From Siphonodentalium dalli (Eukaryota; Mollusca; Scaphopoda; Gadilida; Siphonodentaliidae): 64,000 nt of DNA. Positions 1 through 11,193 of the stretch are shown here, one piece after another. The notes under the pieces were generated by a model. That model did no database searches, was not told where the DNA came from, and saw only the letters and a program-made list of their open reading frames with translations. A program made the position numbers and the translations under genes. The stretch lies in NCBI GenBank assembly GCA_032622095.1, contig CP136061.1, positions 85,164,324 through 85,228,323 of the forward strand, given 5' to 3'. Every line of letters starts with the position of its first letter. Positions within the stretch are counted from its first letter, which is position 1.

Positions 1-400
1 GCAGTATTATAATTATACTCCTTTTTTTTTTATTATATAAAATAGGGGGTGTATACTGTTTCTCATCTTTACTTGCGTCCGTCCTTGCATCGGGTCATCC
101 ATCGGTGCATCGGGGCATCCGTCGGTTCGTAGGTGTGTCTGTCCAATCTCTGTTCAGGTTATACAGTGAACAGTAGTGCTTGGATCTCAATGAAATTTCA
201 TATTGCTGTTCACTATTATGAGGACATTTAATGGTGTGTTCAATCAAGAGTTATTTATCTTCGTTTATCTGAAAATGATGATTTTTGGGTCCGTCTGCCT
301 GCCTACCTCAGTTATAGGTTATAGATATGCCTACACTAGGTGGTATGCCACATGGGGGATATGCTTTAGACGATAGTCCATTTCTTGTTATATCCCCACA
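1..400. repeat. Interspersed repeat of the 'ggggtatactg / ccgtccgtcc' family
   Basis: The start 'agggggtgtatactgtttc', the cgtccg-rich tract and the later 'gggtccgtctgcctgc' and 'atgccacatgggg' blocks match the longer copy at 28085-29220. The open frames that cross it are artefacts of the repeat. Confidence 0.75.
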
Positions 401-1514
401 ATGAAGTTGTGTGGGGTTATACTGGAATCAGCTCATTTGTCCATGGACACAAATTTGTCCAGAGTTTTTCTCAGTTGTTTTTTGATCATTTTCTGTGAAG
501 CTTGGCACAGACAACATCTACCACGGGAACCTGTGATTATGAAGTGTGTTGGACTTTTTTTGGTGGCATTATCCCCCTTTTTCGACCCAGAATTTTTTCG
601 CAACATGTATAATTTTGTCCTAGCTTTTATTCCTACATTTTAAGGGCAATGTTTTTGAAACATGGCACAGATATATTTCCGCTAAAGGAAGCCGTTCACA
701 CTGAACTATATGGATATATGTCCTGCGTTTGTAATCCATAGTAGAAAAGGGGTTAACTTTTTTTGTGGTCGCCTACGATCTCTCGCGGTCTTCAGTGGCT
801 TGCTCGGATTAGTCACGCATGCGCAGTCCCAATATAACCGACTGAATTCGCCAGTTTATTTTCTGCTACGAACCGAACGAGAATTCTAAGGGAGTATTTT
901 TCCGAATTTGTCGTTTAACAACTAGACAACAAATTCAATTTATCGATACAATAATTACTGGTCGCCTACGCGTTAGTTTTTAGAATTATTGTTTCGAATT
1001 CACGGACCGTTTCGCTTCAAACATACAAATTGTCCGGGTTTTCGAAAAGGCGGCGGACTTAAATTTTTTCGAATATGAAAATCGACATTTCGCCATAATC
1101 AGCCGCCATTTCAAGGTTTTACGAGGCGCATAGATTATTGTGAGCAATGCATCTATGTAATTATTATAGAACCTATAAGGTATGATATAATTTGTCAGAT
1201 ATAAATGCCACGTGATTCGCTACCGGAAGTCTCCTAATTTCGTGGGAATTTATTTACGCGTGGACATTTATTTAGCAATAATTACCATCGCTACTGACGC
1301 TATCTATCATAATGTTATGAACAACATTCTTTCTCATAATACTTTGTTGTTTTATGGTTCAATACAACTGATACAGATGTGTTGGTCACATTTGAACTTA
1401 AAAGTTGATTACAATTTACATCTGGGTTTATCAATGTAAAAACAGTAGTGTCATTATTACTTTAATAAATTGACAGAGATTGATATTGGACAAGTGTTAT
1501 AATTATGTTCATGG
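401..1514. other. Intergenic or intronic sequence, nothing recognised
   Basis: AT-rich with scattered CpG around 760-1130. I see no splice-bounded cysteine exon. About 1300-1500 resembles 2965-3160, suggesting an old local duplication now split by the hAT-like insertion. Confidence 0.5.
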
Positions 1515-2632
1515 TAGGGTCCTGCGAATTGGAGATTTTGATCGAATCGAATATCGAATCGAGTTCAGGAAATCGAATCGAATATCGAATCGAATATCGA
1601 ATCGAATCATATCTGTGTGTTGTATTCTCAATTGGGCATGTTTTGTCAACGATTAGTCGATTTGTGAAACGTTCTATGAACTACATGCACGAAGTTCCAT
1701 CATAACTTATGTGGTGATGAACCATCGTTTGCAATACTATTAACTTCAAATGATATTTGTCGAGAGAAAAACAAAACAGATTAAAACGTCCATGCGGCCG
1801 TTACGACGATAAATATATAACCAGTAAACTGATTATCGGAACTAAAATCACGCGAAATTTATATAAAATTTCAAATCGACATTTGGAATCACCCATTGTT
1901 ATAAACTTGAATATGCAACAACAGTCGCAGGGTAGCCTGTTTATGGAGTGCTGCATGGATGCTTCTTGGACAGATGATTTCATAGATGGATCGTTGTCCC
2001 AGATGCTTGCGATTTATACACCATTTTGCATCCATCACACATGTAAGTCCCTGCCTGCAGCTTTATCATGTTTAAAATAGACATGAATAACGGACATATT
2101 GTCAACTGTCAAGGAATGCTCCGAAACTGAAAGTCAACTTCAAAAGAAAATACGGCCAAAATGCAGTTTTAAATACTGTGTTGTTTAAATTCTCAGCTAT
2201 ATTACATGACGCAGAATCTGAGACAGATAGACGGCAGATAACGATAGCGGTTGCTCTGTCTCATGGCTATTATAATTTACGCACGTCGTCGGACCATCGG
2301 CGATCTCCGAGCTTTTGGCTATCTTGTTCAAAGTTAGAATTCAGATGTATTTAGTCATCCTATAGTGGCCAATTGCTTATTATATTTAATATATATAATC
2401 GCGACATACAATAAAAATTATAAGGTGCATATATACATCATTTTCTCTAATTATATGGCAAAAAACAGCTAAGATCGACGTGTGTACTTGTCCGTAAACA
2501 GCCTACTTTTCTATCAGTGTATATTCGAAATTTCGAGTTGGCAATTTCGACTCGAATTCGAATCGAATTTGACTTTCGAATCGAATCTCGAATCGAATCT
2601 CGAATCGAATATCGAATATTCGCAGGACCCTA
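1515..2632. mobile_element. hAT-like non-autonomous element A, 1118 bp
   Basis: The ends are TAGGGTCCTGCGAAT and its reverse complement ATTCGCAGGACCCTA. They are flanked by an identical 8-bp target duplication GTTCATGG (1507-1514 and 2633-2640). Next to each end is an array of 'tcgaatcgaa'-like repeats (about 1540-1610 and 2545-2615), probably transposase-binding subterminal repeats. Eight-base duplications and TAGGG-type ends are characteristic of the hAT superfamily. The internal frame of about 107 codons shows no transposase motif that I recognise. Confidence 0.85.
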
Positions 2633-2640
2633 GTTCATGG

Positions 2641-3388
2641 TTTGATTCTCGTAACGGAGCATCACCTTCAATGTAACAATCTCAGCCATGTGCTAGCGGA
2701 CCGGGGGTCGCACCCTGGTCAGGGTATTCTGACAGAAATCAGAACTCGGTTCGATACCAAGTTTGTCAGGCTAACAAGTCCCATTCGAGATTACTGAATA
2801 AAATCCGAATGCAAATGCCGACTTTTCCCATTACAACACTTGTTCAGGTATGTTGTCGTGGGTGCACTACGCTGTGCGATCGGGTGTGGACAATAAAAAC
2901 TTGATGGCTGACCCATGTACACACCGAGGTGTGTGCATGTTACAGAACACTACTGGAGTCACTAGATCTCATCAAAACAACATGCTTTCACAAAATACTT
3001 TGTGTTTTATGTTTTAATACTGTCACACATGTCTCCTATGATTTAGATGTGTTGGTCGACGCTTGAAGTTATCAGACTACAGTTTATCAATATCAGAAAA
3101 ATAATGACTGTTGTCGTACTAAGATTCGTTAAGTGTCATTAATTTCAGACAGGGATTGACATCTGACAGGAATCAGAATTCTGTTGAGTACATTATTCGA
3201 TTCTCGTACAGTGCTTCAACTTCACTGTCAAATTTTGAACTGCTAGCATTTAATGATTGCAAGCATGACACTAAAATTAATCGTGATGACAGTTTCACTA
3301 TTGTCTCAATTCCAGATTTTAGTTATTATTCTGAATTGTATCCAAAATTAACCCATCCTTTCATAATTGCTGGGTTGTTTCTCGACTA
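2641..3388. other. Non-coding sequence with a possible tRNA-derived SINE head
   Basis: At about 2690-2765 there is 'ggttcgatacc', a perfect match to the RNA polymerase III B-box form GGTTCGANNCC, about 45 bases after a weak A-box-like 'tagcggaccgg'. The tail is not a clear SINE tail. The rest is AT-rich without genes. Confidence 0.25.
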
Positions 3389-4223
3389 AATGATGTCTCC
3401 TTCCGGAATACAAACATAATTGCTTTCCTTCCTGTGTAGGTTTACCGAAAAGAAGCGGGGGGGCTGGGTTACTACGATTCTGGATATGGCTCTAATTGGG
3501 ACACAAAATTACAAATCATGGGTGCTCCGGTTTGCATTCTCTAGAGTAAGGCAAGAAGCTTATCGTCACTCTGACGCTGTTTAATCATGGTTTCACTATC
3601 TACAAATATATTTGAAGATACTTTGGTTTGAACAACCTTTCCCCTTCTTGATTCAATTATGAGAATGATTCCAGCCTGACAGGTATTTAGAATCGTGGTG
3701 ACTTGACCCCTCCAGGTACATGTATCTGGCCCACTGGCAATAACTGGCGACCGTGGCCTGGATGACGTTCCCCAATGAATAACGATATAATAGCAGTGGT
3801 ATTCCAAGACGAAGAAGGTGGGGGGAGACATTATTTATGGCAAGTAACCATATCAAATGTGAGCTTGGTACAAGAACAGGCTGTACATCCAATAGAGCAT
3901 GCATTGTTCATAAAGGGCATGGTAGGTGTTTTGAAGGTATTCATGGACTAGCTGGAGTCTCAATGAATTTTAAAATATATACGTGTCCCGACCTTTCATA
4001 CCGTTGATATGGCGAATATACTTCACACACGAATGAAGCATATTTACATGGAAAGCATTTATATTGCCACGTGTCCCACGACCACTGCCAATAGCCTTTC
4101 CGACAAGAGGCCATCAGCATGGCTCTTCATACTTCTATTGCCCATATCAATTTGATTATCTGGCACATAGACAATAAAACAGGCAAAGACGTTTGCGCTG
4201 TCCAGCTAAGCTTTCGAGGAAGC

Positions 4224-4592
4224 TCATTGACCAGCATTACCGACCTTTCCTAAGACGCAGGCAGGGGACCACCCCGTTCGAGTGGCATCCTGCACATATG
4301 AAAGTTCCCGCTTAACACTGGCACGCAAGTCACGGTACCCACCGGCTGTGATGTCGTTAGAGCCAAGCTGGATGATGATGTGGGTAGGATGCCGAGACTG
4401 CGGACAAGCGGCGAGCTCCCGGTCGAACTTGGCGTGGAAATCGCCCCAGAGCATCCCACGAGTGCCGATCCATCGAACAGAAGCGCCGCGGCTGGACAGC
4501 TGGAGATGTTGGCCAACAGGACGCCGCACAGCACGCTGGTGAGCCCAGTAGACGTGGGACGAACCCAAGACCCAGATAATGGCTACTGAAAC
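4224..4592 (-). pseudogene. SGNH-hydrolase domain remnant of the Ngaro element
   Basis: Directly after the recombinase, in another frame, is a stretch beginning VSVAIIWVLGSSHVYWA (GxSH-type block I). Next come WIGTRGMLWGDF (block II Gly region) and IIIQLGSND (block III Gly-x-Asn-Asp). Known Ngaro-group elements often carry an SGNH hydrolase of unknown role here. No DxxH block V is readable downstream and the frame closes at 4224, so the copy is probably incomplete. Without an alignment the end of similarity is approximate. Confidence 0.7.
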
Positions 4593-4596
4593 GAGA

Positions 4597-5500
4597 CTAA
4601 GCAGATGTTGAGTGGATGTATTGACGACAAACATCAGACCGCCAACGACCCCGGTGTTGGATGGCATGGTAAGGGGTGCCCAGATCCGCCAGATAGGTAG
4701 CACCACCCGAACGAAATGAATGTGGCGTGATATATTGTCGAGAGCCGGACGTACGCAAAGCCTGACGGAGCACGGCCCGAAACTGCGCGACTGTGAGCGG
4801 GGTCTGAGTCTGGTGAGAAAGGAACAGTCCCGACCGGGAGCCGCGAATGGCAAGAAATGTGGTGGCCGCGCGCAGCGGGCAGATATGTGGATCAGTCGGC
4901 AGGCACGGAATGCGAGTATGAGCGGGAGGACCACATTGGTTCGTTTTAGAATGCCGGAGCCAAACGTCAATGGCGGAGCCACTCAACGAGACATCGCGAA
5001 GAAATATAGCATGTCCAAAGTCTGCCTTGGACACAGCGGCCAGGTCCCCCACGCGGAACAGTCCAAAAAAGGCCATCGTAAAGGCAGACGTAAACAAAGC
5101 GACCTCATGGAGCGACGAGCAGATGCGAGGAAGCACGCGGAGCAAGGTGCGCAGCAAAGGTATTGTCACGAGAGGATGAAGGCGTCAAGCGACGGACCCC
5201 GGTCAATAGTTGGCGAATGAGGTAAGTCGAAGTGGGATCTCGCATACCCCGGAGTCGATGCTGCCGACCGATGGCAGCCAGGTAGGTGGAAATGGTTGAA
5301 GCAGAATGCTGGGAGCGATGAAGCCCCGCGATAAACCCGACGATAGCGTGTTCCGGGAGCGGCCAGGAAACGGCCAAGCGATGCTGGTGTGCGAAATCGA
5401 GATAAGCCCGTATGGCGGTGCGATACGTGCGGTGAGTTTTTGGCGCCCGGGAGGAAGTCAAAAGCAGCGTTACATGTCGACGCAGGTCCACAGGCACCTG
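4597..5500 (-). pseudogene. Tyrosine recombinase of the Ngaro element, split by a frameshift
   Basis: The N-terminal part (5497 to about 5170) has the SAM-like core-binding motif KTHRTYRTAIRAYLDF and STISTYLAAI. The catalytic part is in another frame (5169-4597). It shows the complete set: Arg39 in FRVGDL, Lys75 in HSKT, His150 and Arg153 in HSFR, Trp176 in GRW and the nucleophile Tyr184 in CRQYI (numbering in the 190-codon frame). Such enzymes insert the circular DNA copy without making a target duplication. The one-frame change near 5165-5175 breaks the protein between the two domains. Confidence 0.82.
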
Positions 5501-7277
5501 GGAAATGGTGTTGGCGTTCCACGGCGGACGGCGCCAGTCGACGGAAACGATTCATCTGGAAACGAGAGAGGCTGTCAGCGAGAGCATTATCACGAGACGC
5601 GATCCATGAAGCACGCAAGGAGATGTTGTGAGACAGGAGCAGCAGGACCAGCTGGCGCAACAGGGCCATGAGCGGCTTGCATTTGGAAGTTTGGTCGTTG
5701 ATGGCGCGGACCACGGTAATGTTATCACAGTGTAAATGGAGGCGATGATTCCGGAGGCGACGCCCCCAGACGCTGATGGCCACTAAGACAGGGAACATCT
5801 CGAGGACACCCATATTGTGGGTCAGGCCCAAAGCATGCCAAGGAAGGGGCCACTTGCCAAAAGCCCAAAGGCCGTTGAAATAAGCGCCAAAGCCGCCGGA
5901 CTGACCACCACAAGCGTCCGTGTGGAAATTGATGTCGGTATCATGGGGCCAGGTCGCAGAAGGGAAAAGGTAGATCCCATTGAATGACGTGAAGAACTGT
6001 AACCACGTGGCCAAATCGGCACGCATGCCAGAATTAATTCGGATTTTGTGATGCGGCTTAGAATATCCCTGCAGGGCATCAATCAGGCGACGACAAAATG
6101 GGCGGCCCGGACGAACCACCTTGCACGCAAATTGTAATGAGCCAATGAGCGACTGTAGTTCACGGACCGAGATTTTACGGAAGCGCAAAGCCATAGAGAT
6201 TTTGGACTGAATGGCTGTGAGCTTCTCAGCAGGGAGACGCACCGCGTTAGCCAACGTATCGAGTTCGAGACCAAGGTAGCAGAGCTTCGAGGTGGGCGAG
6301 ACCGTTTTGTCATGAGCAATAGGTACGCCAAGATCAGAGCAAACGCGATGAAACATGTCAAGACTGTCTGAGGCCTGGGACGTGGCTGGCGGACCACAGA
6401 ACAGGAAGTCATCGCAGTAGTGCAAGATGTGTGGGTTGCCGGACCACTGCTTAACAACCCATTCCAAAAATGTCGAGAATTTTTCAAAAGTTGCGCACGA
6501 CACGCTGCAGCCGAAAGGTAAGCATTTGTCGAAATAATACATGTCGTCCAGTTTAAAACCAAGTTGATCGAAATCGCCCGGGTAGATGCGAAGATTACGA
6601 TATGCAGCCTCTAAATCCCCGCGCGCGAGCAAAGTCCCGGCCCCAAGGGACTGGATGGTGGCAACAGCAGCGTCAAAACTGGTATATGTGACAGTAGTGA
6701 ATTCGCGCGGAATATGATCATTGAGCGACTGGCCTGCCGGATAGGAGAGGTGATGGATGAGACGGAATGAGTCAGGTTCATGTTTAGGCACCAGTCCAAG
6801 CGGCGACACGCGGAGCGTTGGAATTGGACGAGCGCAGAAAGGACCAGCAATGCGACCAAGGCGAACTTCCTTAAGGATCTTTTCCCGGACGACCTCGGGA
6901 CGGTCACGAGCAGACTTGAGGTTCGGAGCGTCAGTTGGCATACGCGGGCCAGTATAATGGAGTGGAAAACCATGAGTAAAACCGAACCGGAGTTCCCGCG
7001 CGACTTGGTGGCGAGGGTACCTCCCAAGCCACCAACACAAATAGTCAAGATTAACGGCGGAAGGGGCGAGCTGGTAGACGCTGCTGGCGACCGCTGCGGG
7101 CTGAGCGGCGAAAGTCTTGTCCATGGGCAGCGGTTGCGGCATGAGGCTTTGAGCAGATGTTGCAGATGTGTCGAAAACGACAGTTTGGCCAGGAGCAGCA
7201 GCCGGCGTTGAATTCAAAACAGACGGGACTGGGACGGCCCGGACGCGTGGGAAAATTGTCCGCACGCCCGGAGGCAC
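5166..7277 (-). CDS. Reverse transcriptase-RNase H of the Ngaro element
   Basis: An open frame of 703 codons. Reverse transcriptase motifs are in order: SPLGLVPK (about 158-165), FRLIHHLSYP (171-180), RGDLEAAYR with a catalytic Asp (219-227), CLPFG (252-256) and HYCDD with the two catalytic Asp (286-290), then the LGLELD block (335-340). The RNase H domain follows, with TDACGG (453-458), Glu in LEMF (492), HCDN (516-519) and SRDNALADSLSR (561-572). All the expected acidic residues are present, so this domain is not obviously dead. Beyond about residue 590 the frame only shadows the recombinase start read in another frame; the true RT-RNase H end is near 5500. In life it copies the element RNA into DNA. 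Confidence 0.88.
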   Translation of the reverse strand: MPPGVRTIFPRVRAVPVPSVLNSTPAAAPGQTVVFDTSATSAQSLMPQPLPMDKTFAAQPAAVASSVYQLAPSAVNLDYLCWWLGRYPRHQVARELRFGFTHGFPLHYTGPRMPTDAPNLKSARDRPEVVREKILKEVRLGRIAGPFCARPIPTLRVSPLGLVPKHEPDSFRLIHHLSYPAGQSLNDHIPREFTTVTYTSFDAAVATIQSLGAGTLLARGDLEAAYRNLRIYPGDFDQLGFKLDDMYYFDKCLPFGCSVSCATFEKFSTFLEWVVKQWSGNPHILHYCDDFLFCGPPATSQASDSLDMFHRVCSDLGVPIAHDKTVSPTSKLCYLGLELDTLANAVRLPAEKLTAIQSKISMALRFRKISVRELQSLIGSLQFACKVVRPGRPFCRRLIDALQGYSKPHHKIRINSGMRADLATWLQFFTSFNGIYLFPSATWPHDTDINFHTDACGGQSGGFGAYFNGLWAFGKWPLPWHALGLTHNMGVLEMFPVLVAISVWGRRLRNHRLHLHCDNITVVRAINDQTSKCKPLMALLRQLVLLLLSHNISLRASWIASRDNALADSLSRFQMNRFRRLAPSAVERQHHFPGACGPASTCNAAFDFLPGAKNSPHVSHRHTGLSRFRTPASLGRFLAAPGTRYRRVYRGASSLPAFCFNHFHLPGCHRSAASTPGYARSHFDLPHSPTIDRGPSLDAFILS

Positions 7278-8280
7278 GAACCGGAGGCGGAGTCGGCTGC
7301 GGAGGTTGCCGAACCTGGGGCGTCATGACCAGCAGCCAAATGTTAGGGTCGATTGTCTCCCAAGGAGTAGCTGTATTACCATCCCACATCAACCGAAATT
7401 GGGTATCGTACACCTGCCAGGCAGAACCCCCATATTTAGCAGCCGCCCAACGAATGGTGCGCAGGTAACGCAAAAGGGGCTGGGCCGACGATTCAGGGTG
7501 AACGTCGAGGTATACCGAAATGAAAGTGAGAAAAGCATCGGTCCACGAGTCAACAGACGTTATTGGAGCAGCATGCCCGCTTGGCGCAACGTGGATTCGC
7601 CCGGAAGCAGAGACAACCAACTGATGGGGGTCAACTGTATGAATAGAGGCGGCGGGTTCCTGCAGCTGATCCAAATTGATAAAATCGCCCCGGAAAATTT
7701 TGTCGCGAATAGATGAGAGCCATAGCCATCTGCCGCCGTAGGAATCGGCAAGGGGGCGTCCCAAGGGGAGACCAGCGAGGATGGGAAACTAAATAAGGCA
7801 TTACCCGGATCAGTTCTGTCTCTTGCCGGAGCGTTCGGTCGGTGTATCACTGAAGCCACACGGGAATCCTCGCGGCGGCGGAGAGAAGTGGAGCTGTCAT
7901 CAGAACTGCTGCGTCGACGGGTCGACAAAGGAGACGCTGATGGTGACCTGGATCCATAGCGCGGAAACTTGGGGCGCGGAGAACCATCCTGTCGGCGACT
8001 AGCCTGGCGACGAGACTGACGACGAGGCTGACGAACAGGAGGCGCGGCGTCCCCGTCCAGAGCCACGAGCAGGCCTGCCACGCGAATGCTGTCCACGGCC
8101 GCGCACCCGTGAATCAGCCACAGATGACACACTGGCCGAAACCCGAGAAGAAGGCCCAACACGGTCACTGGTAGCAGGACCAGCACGAGACGAGCTGGCA
8201 GACGCATCCTGGCGACTGCTACGAGACGAACGGTCGCGGGCCCGACCGCGAGATCCCTTACGAACCATATGAGAAATATG
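7051..8280 (-). pseudogene. Gag-like region of the Ngaro element, frameshifted
   Basis: The probable start is the Met of MVRKGSRGRARDRSSR (about 8268), followed by a long Arg/Ser-rich low-complexity stretch. The readable frame then changes near 8000-8030 and again near 7760-7790. The last part (7764-7051) has conserved-looking sequence such as KIFRGDFINLDQL and ends in a Cys/His cluster, CFEFNAGCC...CRFRHICNICSKPH, like the zinc-binding tail of DIRS-group Gag proteins. It overlaps the start of the RT frame by about 230 bases. Frameshift locations are read from where similarity moves between frames, not from an alignment. Confidence 0.6.
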
Positions 8281-8600
8281 TGATTGCGACCGAACGACAA
8301 ACACAAACAGGGAAACACGTGCGCTACCCACGAAAATAGGTAACGCCGACGGAACAGGACGCAGCCAGAACGCACAAGGAACAAGATGATAGACGAATAA
8401 ATGAAGGCTGGCGAAGAAACACGGTGACGGATGGAAACAGATAGGATTTGACGACACACAACCGAGCGCAATGCGTATAATTCAAGAGTGAATTGCTTTT
8501 TCAGTTACCGGAAGGAGGCAGCATTCCGGGCGGATGTAAAATGCGGACTTTAAGTTCGGCCGATACGGAACGGATCGTACCGAAAAACCGGAATGCTGCC

Positions 8601-9761
8601 AGTTGACAGGATCAAAGAACCACATAAATCACCCCGAACCTTATCGGCCCTGGGTGCAATAAGTCAAATACTTTTCTTCTGATATGCCTCATATTTCATA
8701 CCTAGGATTTTCATTTACTCTTGAACCAGGTTTACTAATGAACACTCCATAATACACTTATCTGATAGTTTTATACCATTAGATGTGATGTCCTGTTTTG
8801 AAAATATGAATATTTTATTTTCAGTAAATTTAAAATAATGATATCTGATGCTAGAACAGCATTTTAAGTAACAATAATCAGTATCACTATAGCTATATAT
8901 AAAACTAAATACCAGCGGAGCATTATTCTTCTAAATATATTGTGAAATTGCCGAAGATATTTTGGTATTCTCACATTATTGGATTTCTGAAGTTCACAGA
9001 AATCTAATGTCCCAATGCCAGGAATAATTCTGCTTCAGTGAGCATTGATAGGATATCTGAAACAGCAATTTATAATAATGACCACCACTGAAATGATGAT
9101 GTATCATTGGTTACTGTTCATTTGATGTGTAAACAGCATAACAAAATGTCACAAATATATATATATTCCAGATAGTTTTAGTTTATTATCCCCCTAAAAT
9201 TTTTCGAGGAATATTATAATCAACATTTTCATCTGTCTGTGTTTTAGGATCATAACTTTGAAGATATATATCAGAATTCCATGGGATATGTTATTGATAT
9301 ATGAGAACACTCAAGTTAAGTTGGAATTTGGTCACGTTCGGATTGACCATTGACAGAGTTATGCCCCTTATTCAATTTATAAATCTTTGTTTCTGGATTG
9401 TCTGGATGATAACTTGAGCAATATACAACAGAATTTCTTCTTGTCTGCTTTGTATGTAGATCACATTTGAGAAGACCCAGATCAATTTCAATTTTGGTCA
9501 TGGTCTGATTATTTTTGGTAGAGCTATGTTCGATTTTGTCCTCCAAAATATTTTGAGGGTCTATTATAATCAACATGTCCGTCGAGCCATGTGTCCATTT
9601 GGCTATGCAACCGTCTGATAGCAAATTGAATTAATATAATTGTACTGGGTGGAGCATCTATTATATTGACTTGATTGGGTCTCCCTATGCTGATTATCTG
9701 TGAGCCATGCAATGATCACCATGGATTTCAGATTAGATTATTGAGTTTGTGATAATTTCAG
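8601..9761. other. AT-rich non-coding sequence with a short internal repeat
   Basis: The segments at about 9190-9300 and 9530-9660 share 'tattataatcaacat' and neighbouring bases (a diverged repeat). No further exon with cysteine-module features is seen upstream of exon 1. Confidence 0.5.
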
Positions 9762-9899
9762 GGGTGACTCATAATGGTGGCTGCAGCTCTAGTACACCTA
9801 TAGCAAACCAGTGTGCTGCAACTCTGTCATGTCAAGGAGACCTATGCTTATGTGCAGACATTAGTAATGAGTACTGGAATGGAGCCACCTGTCAATCAA
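9762..9899 (+). CDS. Exon 1: EGF/EB-like six-cysteine module 1
   Basis: The exon follows an acceptor 'gataatttcag' and ends at donor 'gttagt'. Read in phase 1 it gives 46 codons with cysteine spacing C-9-C-5-C-4-C-1-C-12-C and the signature EYWNG before the last cysteine. The two closely spaced cysteines (CLC) and the Tyr-Trp-x-Gly element recur in most later modules. It is the first module seen, but it starts in mid-codon, so at least one upstream exon must exist. A nested hAT-like element begins 137 bases beyond the donor. Confidence 0.85.
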
Positions 9900-10784
9900 G
9901 TTAGTTCAATTTATTCACATCAATATTACTATTATCATCTCGTTATCTGAAGGTAAACTAAAAATGAGGTCTCTCCATAGTAATTCTTAAAACAACTTCT
10001 CAGGAACCATTGGGCCGAATGGGTTCATATTTGGTACAGGGTTGGGGTAATCATAATCAGTAATTGTAATCATTGTAGTCGATTACAAAATTTAGAGTAA
10101 TTGCCTGTAATCAGAAATCATGACATTTTTTTATTACAAGTAATCATAATCAATTACTTTCAAATGTACCTGTAATCATGATTATATTTTGATTACTTTT
10201 TGATTACTTTTACTATAATATCCATATTGATGGCTATTGGATATTCATAGGCTCATAATGTAGTACTGTGGAGTGTGCACAGATACAAACAAAATATTAG
10301 AAAGTTAGTACAATTTTTTCATGTTAGTTGTATGCTTTGTACATTCTGGCAGTGGATACAGATAACAACACACAATTGCTTGAATACAGTATGCATGGCA
10401 ATAAACTTGTGATACAGACAATGAAATGTTCTAATACATTAGGGACCGACGAATCGGCAATTTCAACATCGAATCGAATCTCGAATCGAATCATGATGAT
10501 GATTCGAAATCGAATCGAATCTCGAATCGAATCTTTTGCCGACACTTTAGAAGATTTGCTGTACATGTCGGTGGGAGGTATGAGCAAAATGAGGGCAAAT
10601 GTCAGACGATTTTATAACGTCTGAGATAACACGAAGCTTACGAATTTACGATGGAGGTTCATTAAACTACAGTTTTATGACATGGTATGGTCAACATTTA
10701 GTTTAATATGAGAATGGCACGTCAGTTCATAGTTGTTTTGTTTACACAGTAACTCTGCCACTAGTCTATGCGAGGCATACATGT

Positions 10785-10872
10785 CATACATGCGCAGAAT
10801 AGTTTCCGTTTGCAATTGAGTCTGGTGCGAGTCATTGTAATCGGAAACGATTCTGCGCATGTATGTCTCGCC
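10785..10872. repeat. Imperfect hairpin in the left arm of element C
   Basis: The segment around 'catgcgcagaatagtttccg' at about 10789 is repeated in inverse orientation near 10840-10868, differing at about one base, with a loop of about 35 bases. Confidence 0.7.
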
Positions 10873-11193
10873 CTGTCGCATGCATGGCAGCATTGCACGC
10901 GCGATATCAGAATTGCGCATTCTGACTTGGGATTGGCGCATACGATTGGTGGTTTACCTCGCTTTTGGCAGCTGGGGCCGGGCTAGATCGCGACATTTCT
11001 GGTATTATGTGGTGGAATAAACATTGCGTGCTCTGCTCTCATTTTGGTCCAACCGTGCTGAAAACGTGACGTGACCCATCACCGAATACCGACCTATATG
11101 TTGTTGTATGAGTAACCCGCCGACTTTCCGCGTCCGCGAGTAACCACCACTGGGACTGGGAAGCCTATGTGCAGTGGGCTATTGGGCAACCTA

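Larger units (their letters stand above)
3389..8600 (-). mobile_element. Ngaro/DIRS-type tyrosine-recombinase retrotransposon, degenerate copy
   Basis: The minus strand carries, in order, gag remnants, RT-RNase H, a tyrosine recombinase and an SGNH-hydrolase remnant, which is the gene content known for Ngaro-type elements. The RT-RNase H frame is open, but gag, recombinase and hydrolase are split by frameshifts. The outer limits are uncertain. An 18-base segment at 3389-3406 matches the inverse of about 8508-8525 at 16 of 18 positions (shared CCGGAAGGAG). The right side also has a 13-base inverted pair, GGCAGCATTCCGG and its complement, about 60 bases apart (about 8517-8600). Its base composition is clearly more GC-rich than the surrounding introns. 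Confidence 0.85.

Noticed and set aside
2690-2765. tRNA gene
   Set aside because: Only a B-box-like match and a weak A-box are present; no cloverleaf could be drawn, so it is kept only as a possible SINE head.
4250-8457. Many overlapping plus-strand frames inside the Ngaro element
   Set aside because: They are GC-rich shadows of the minus-strand genes.
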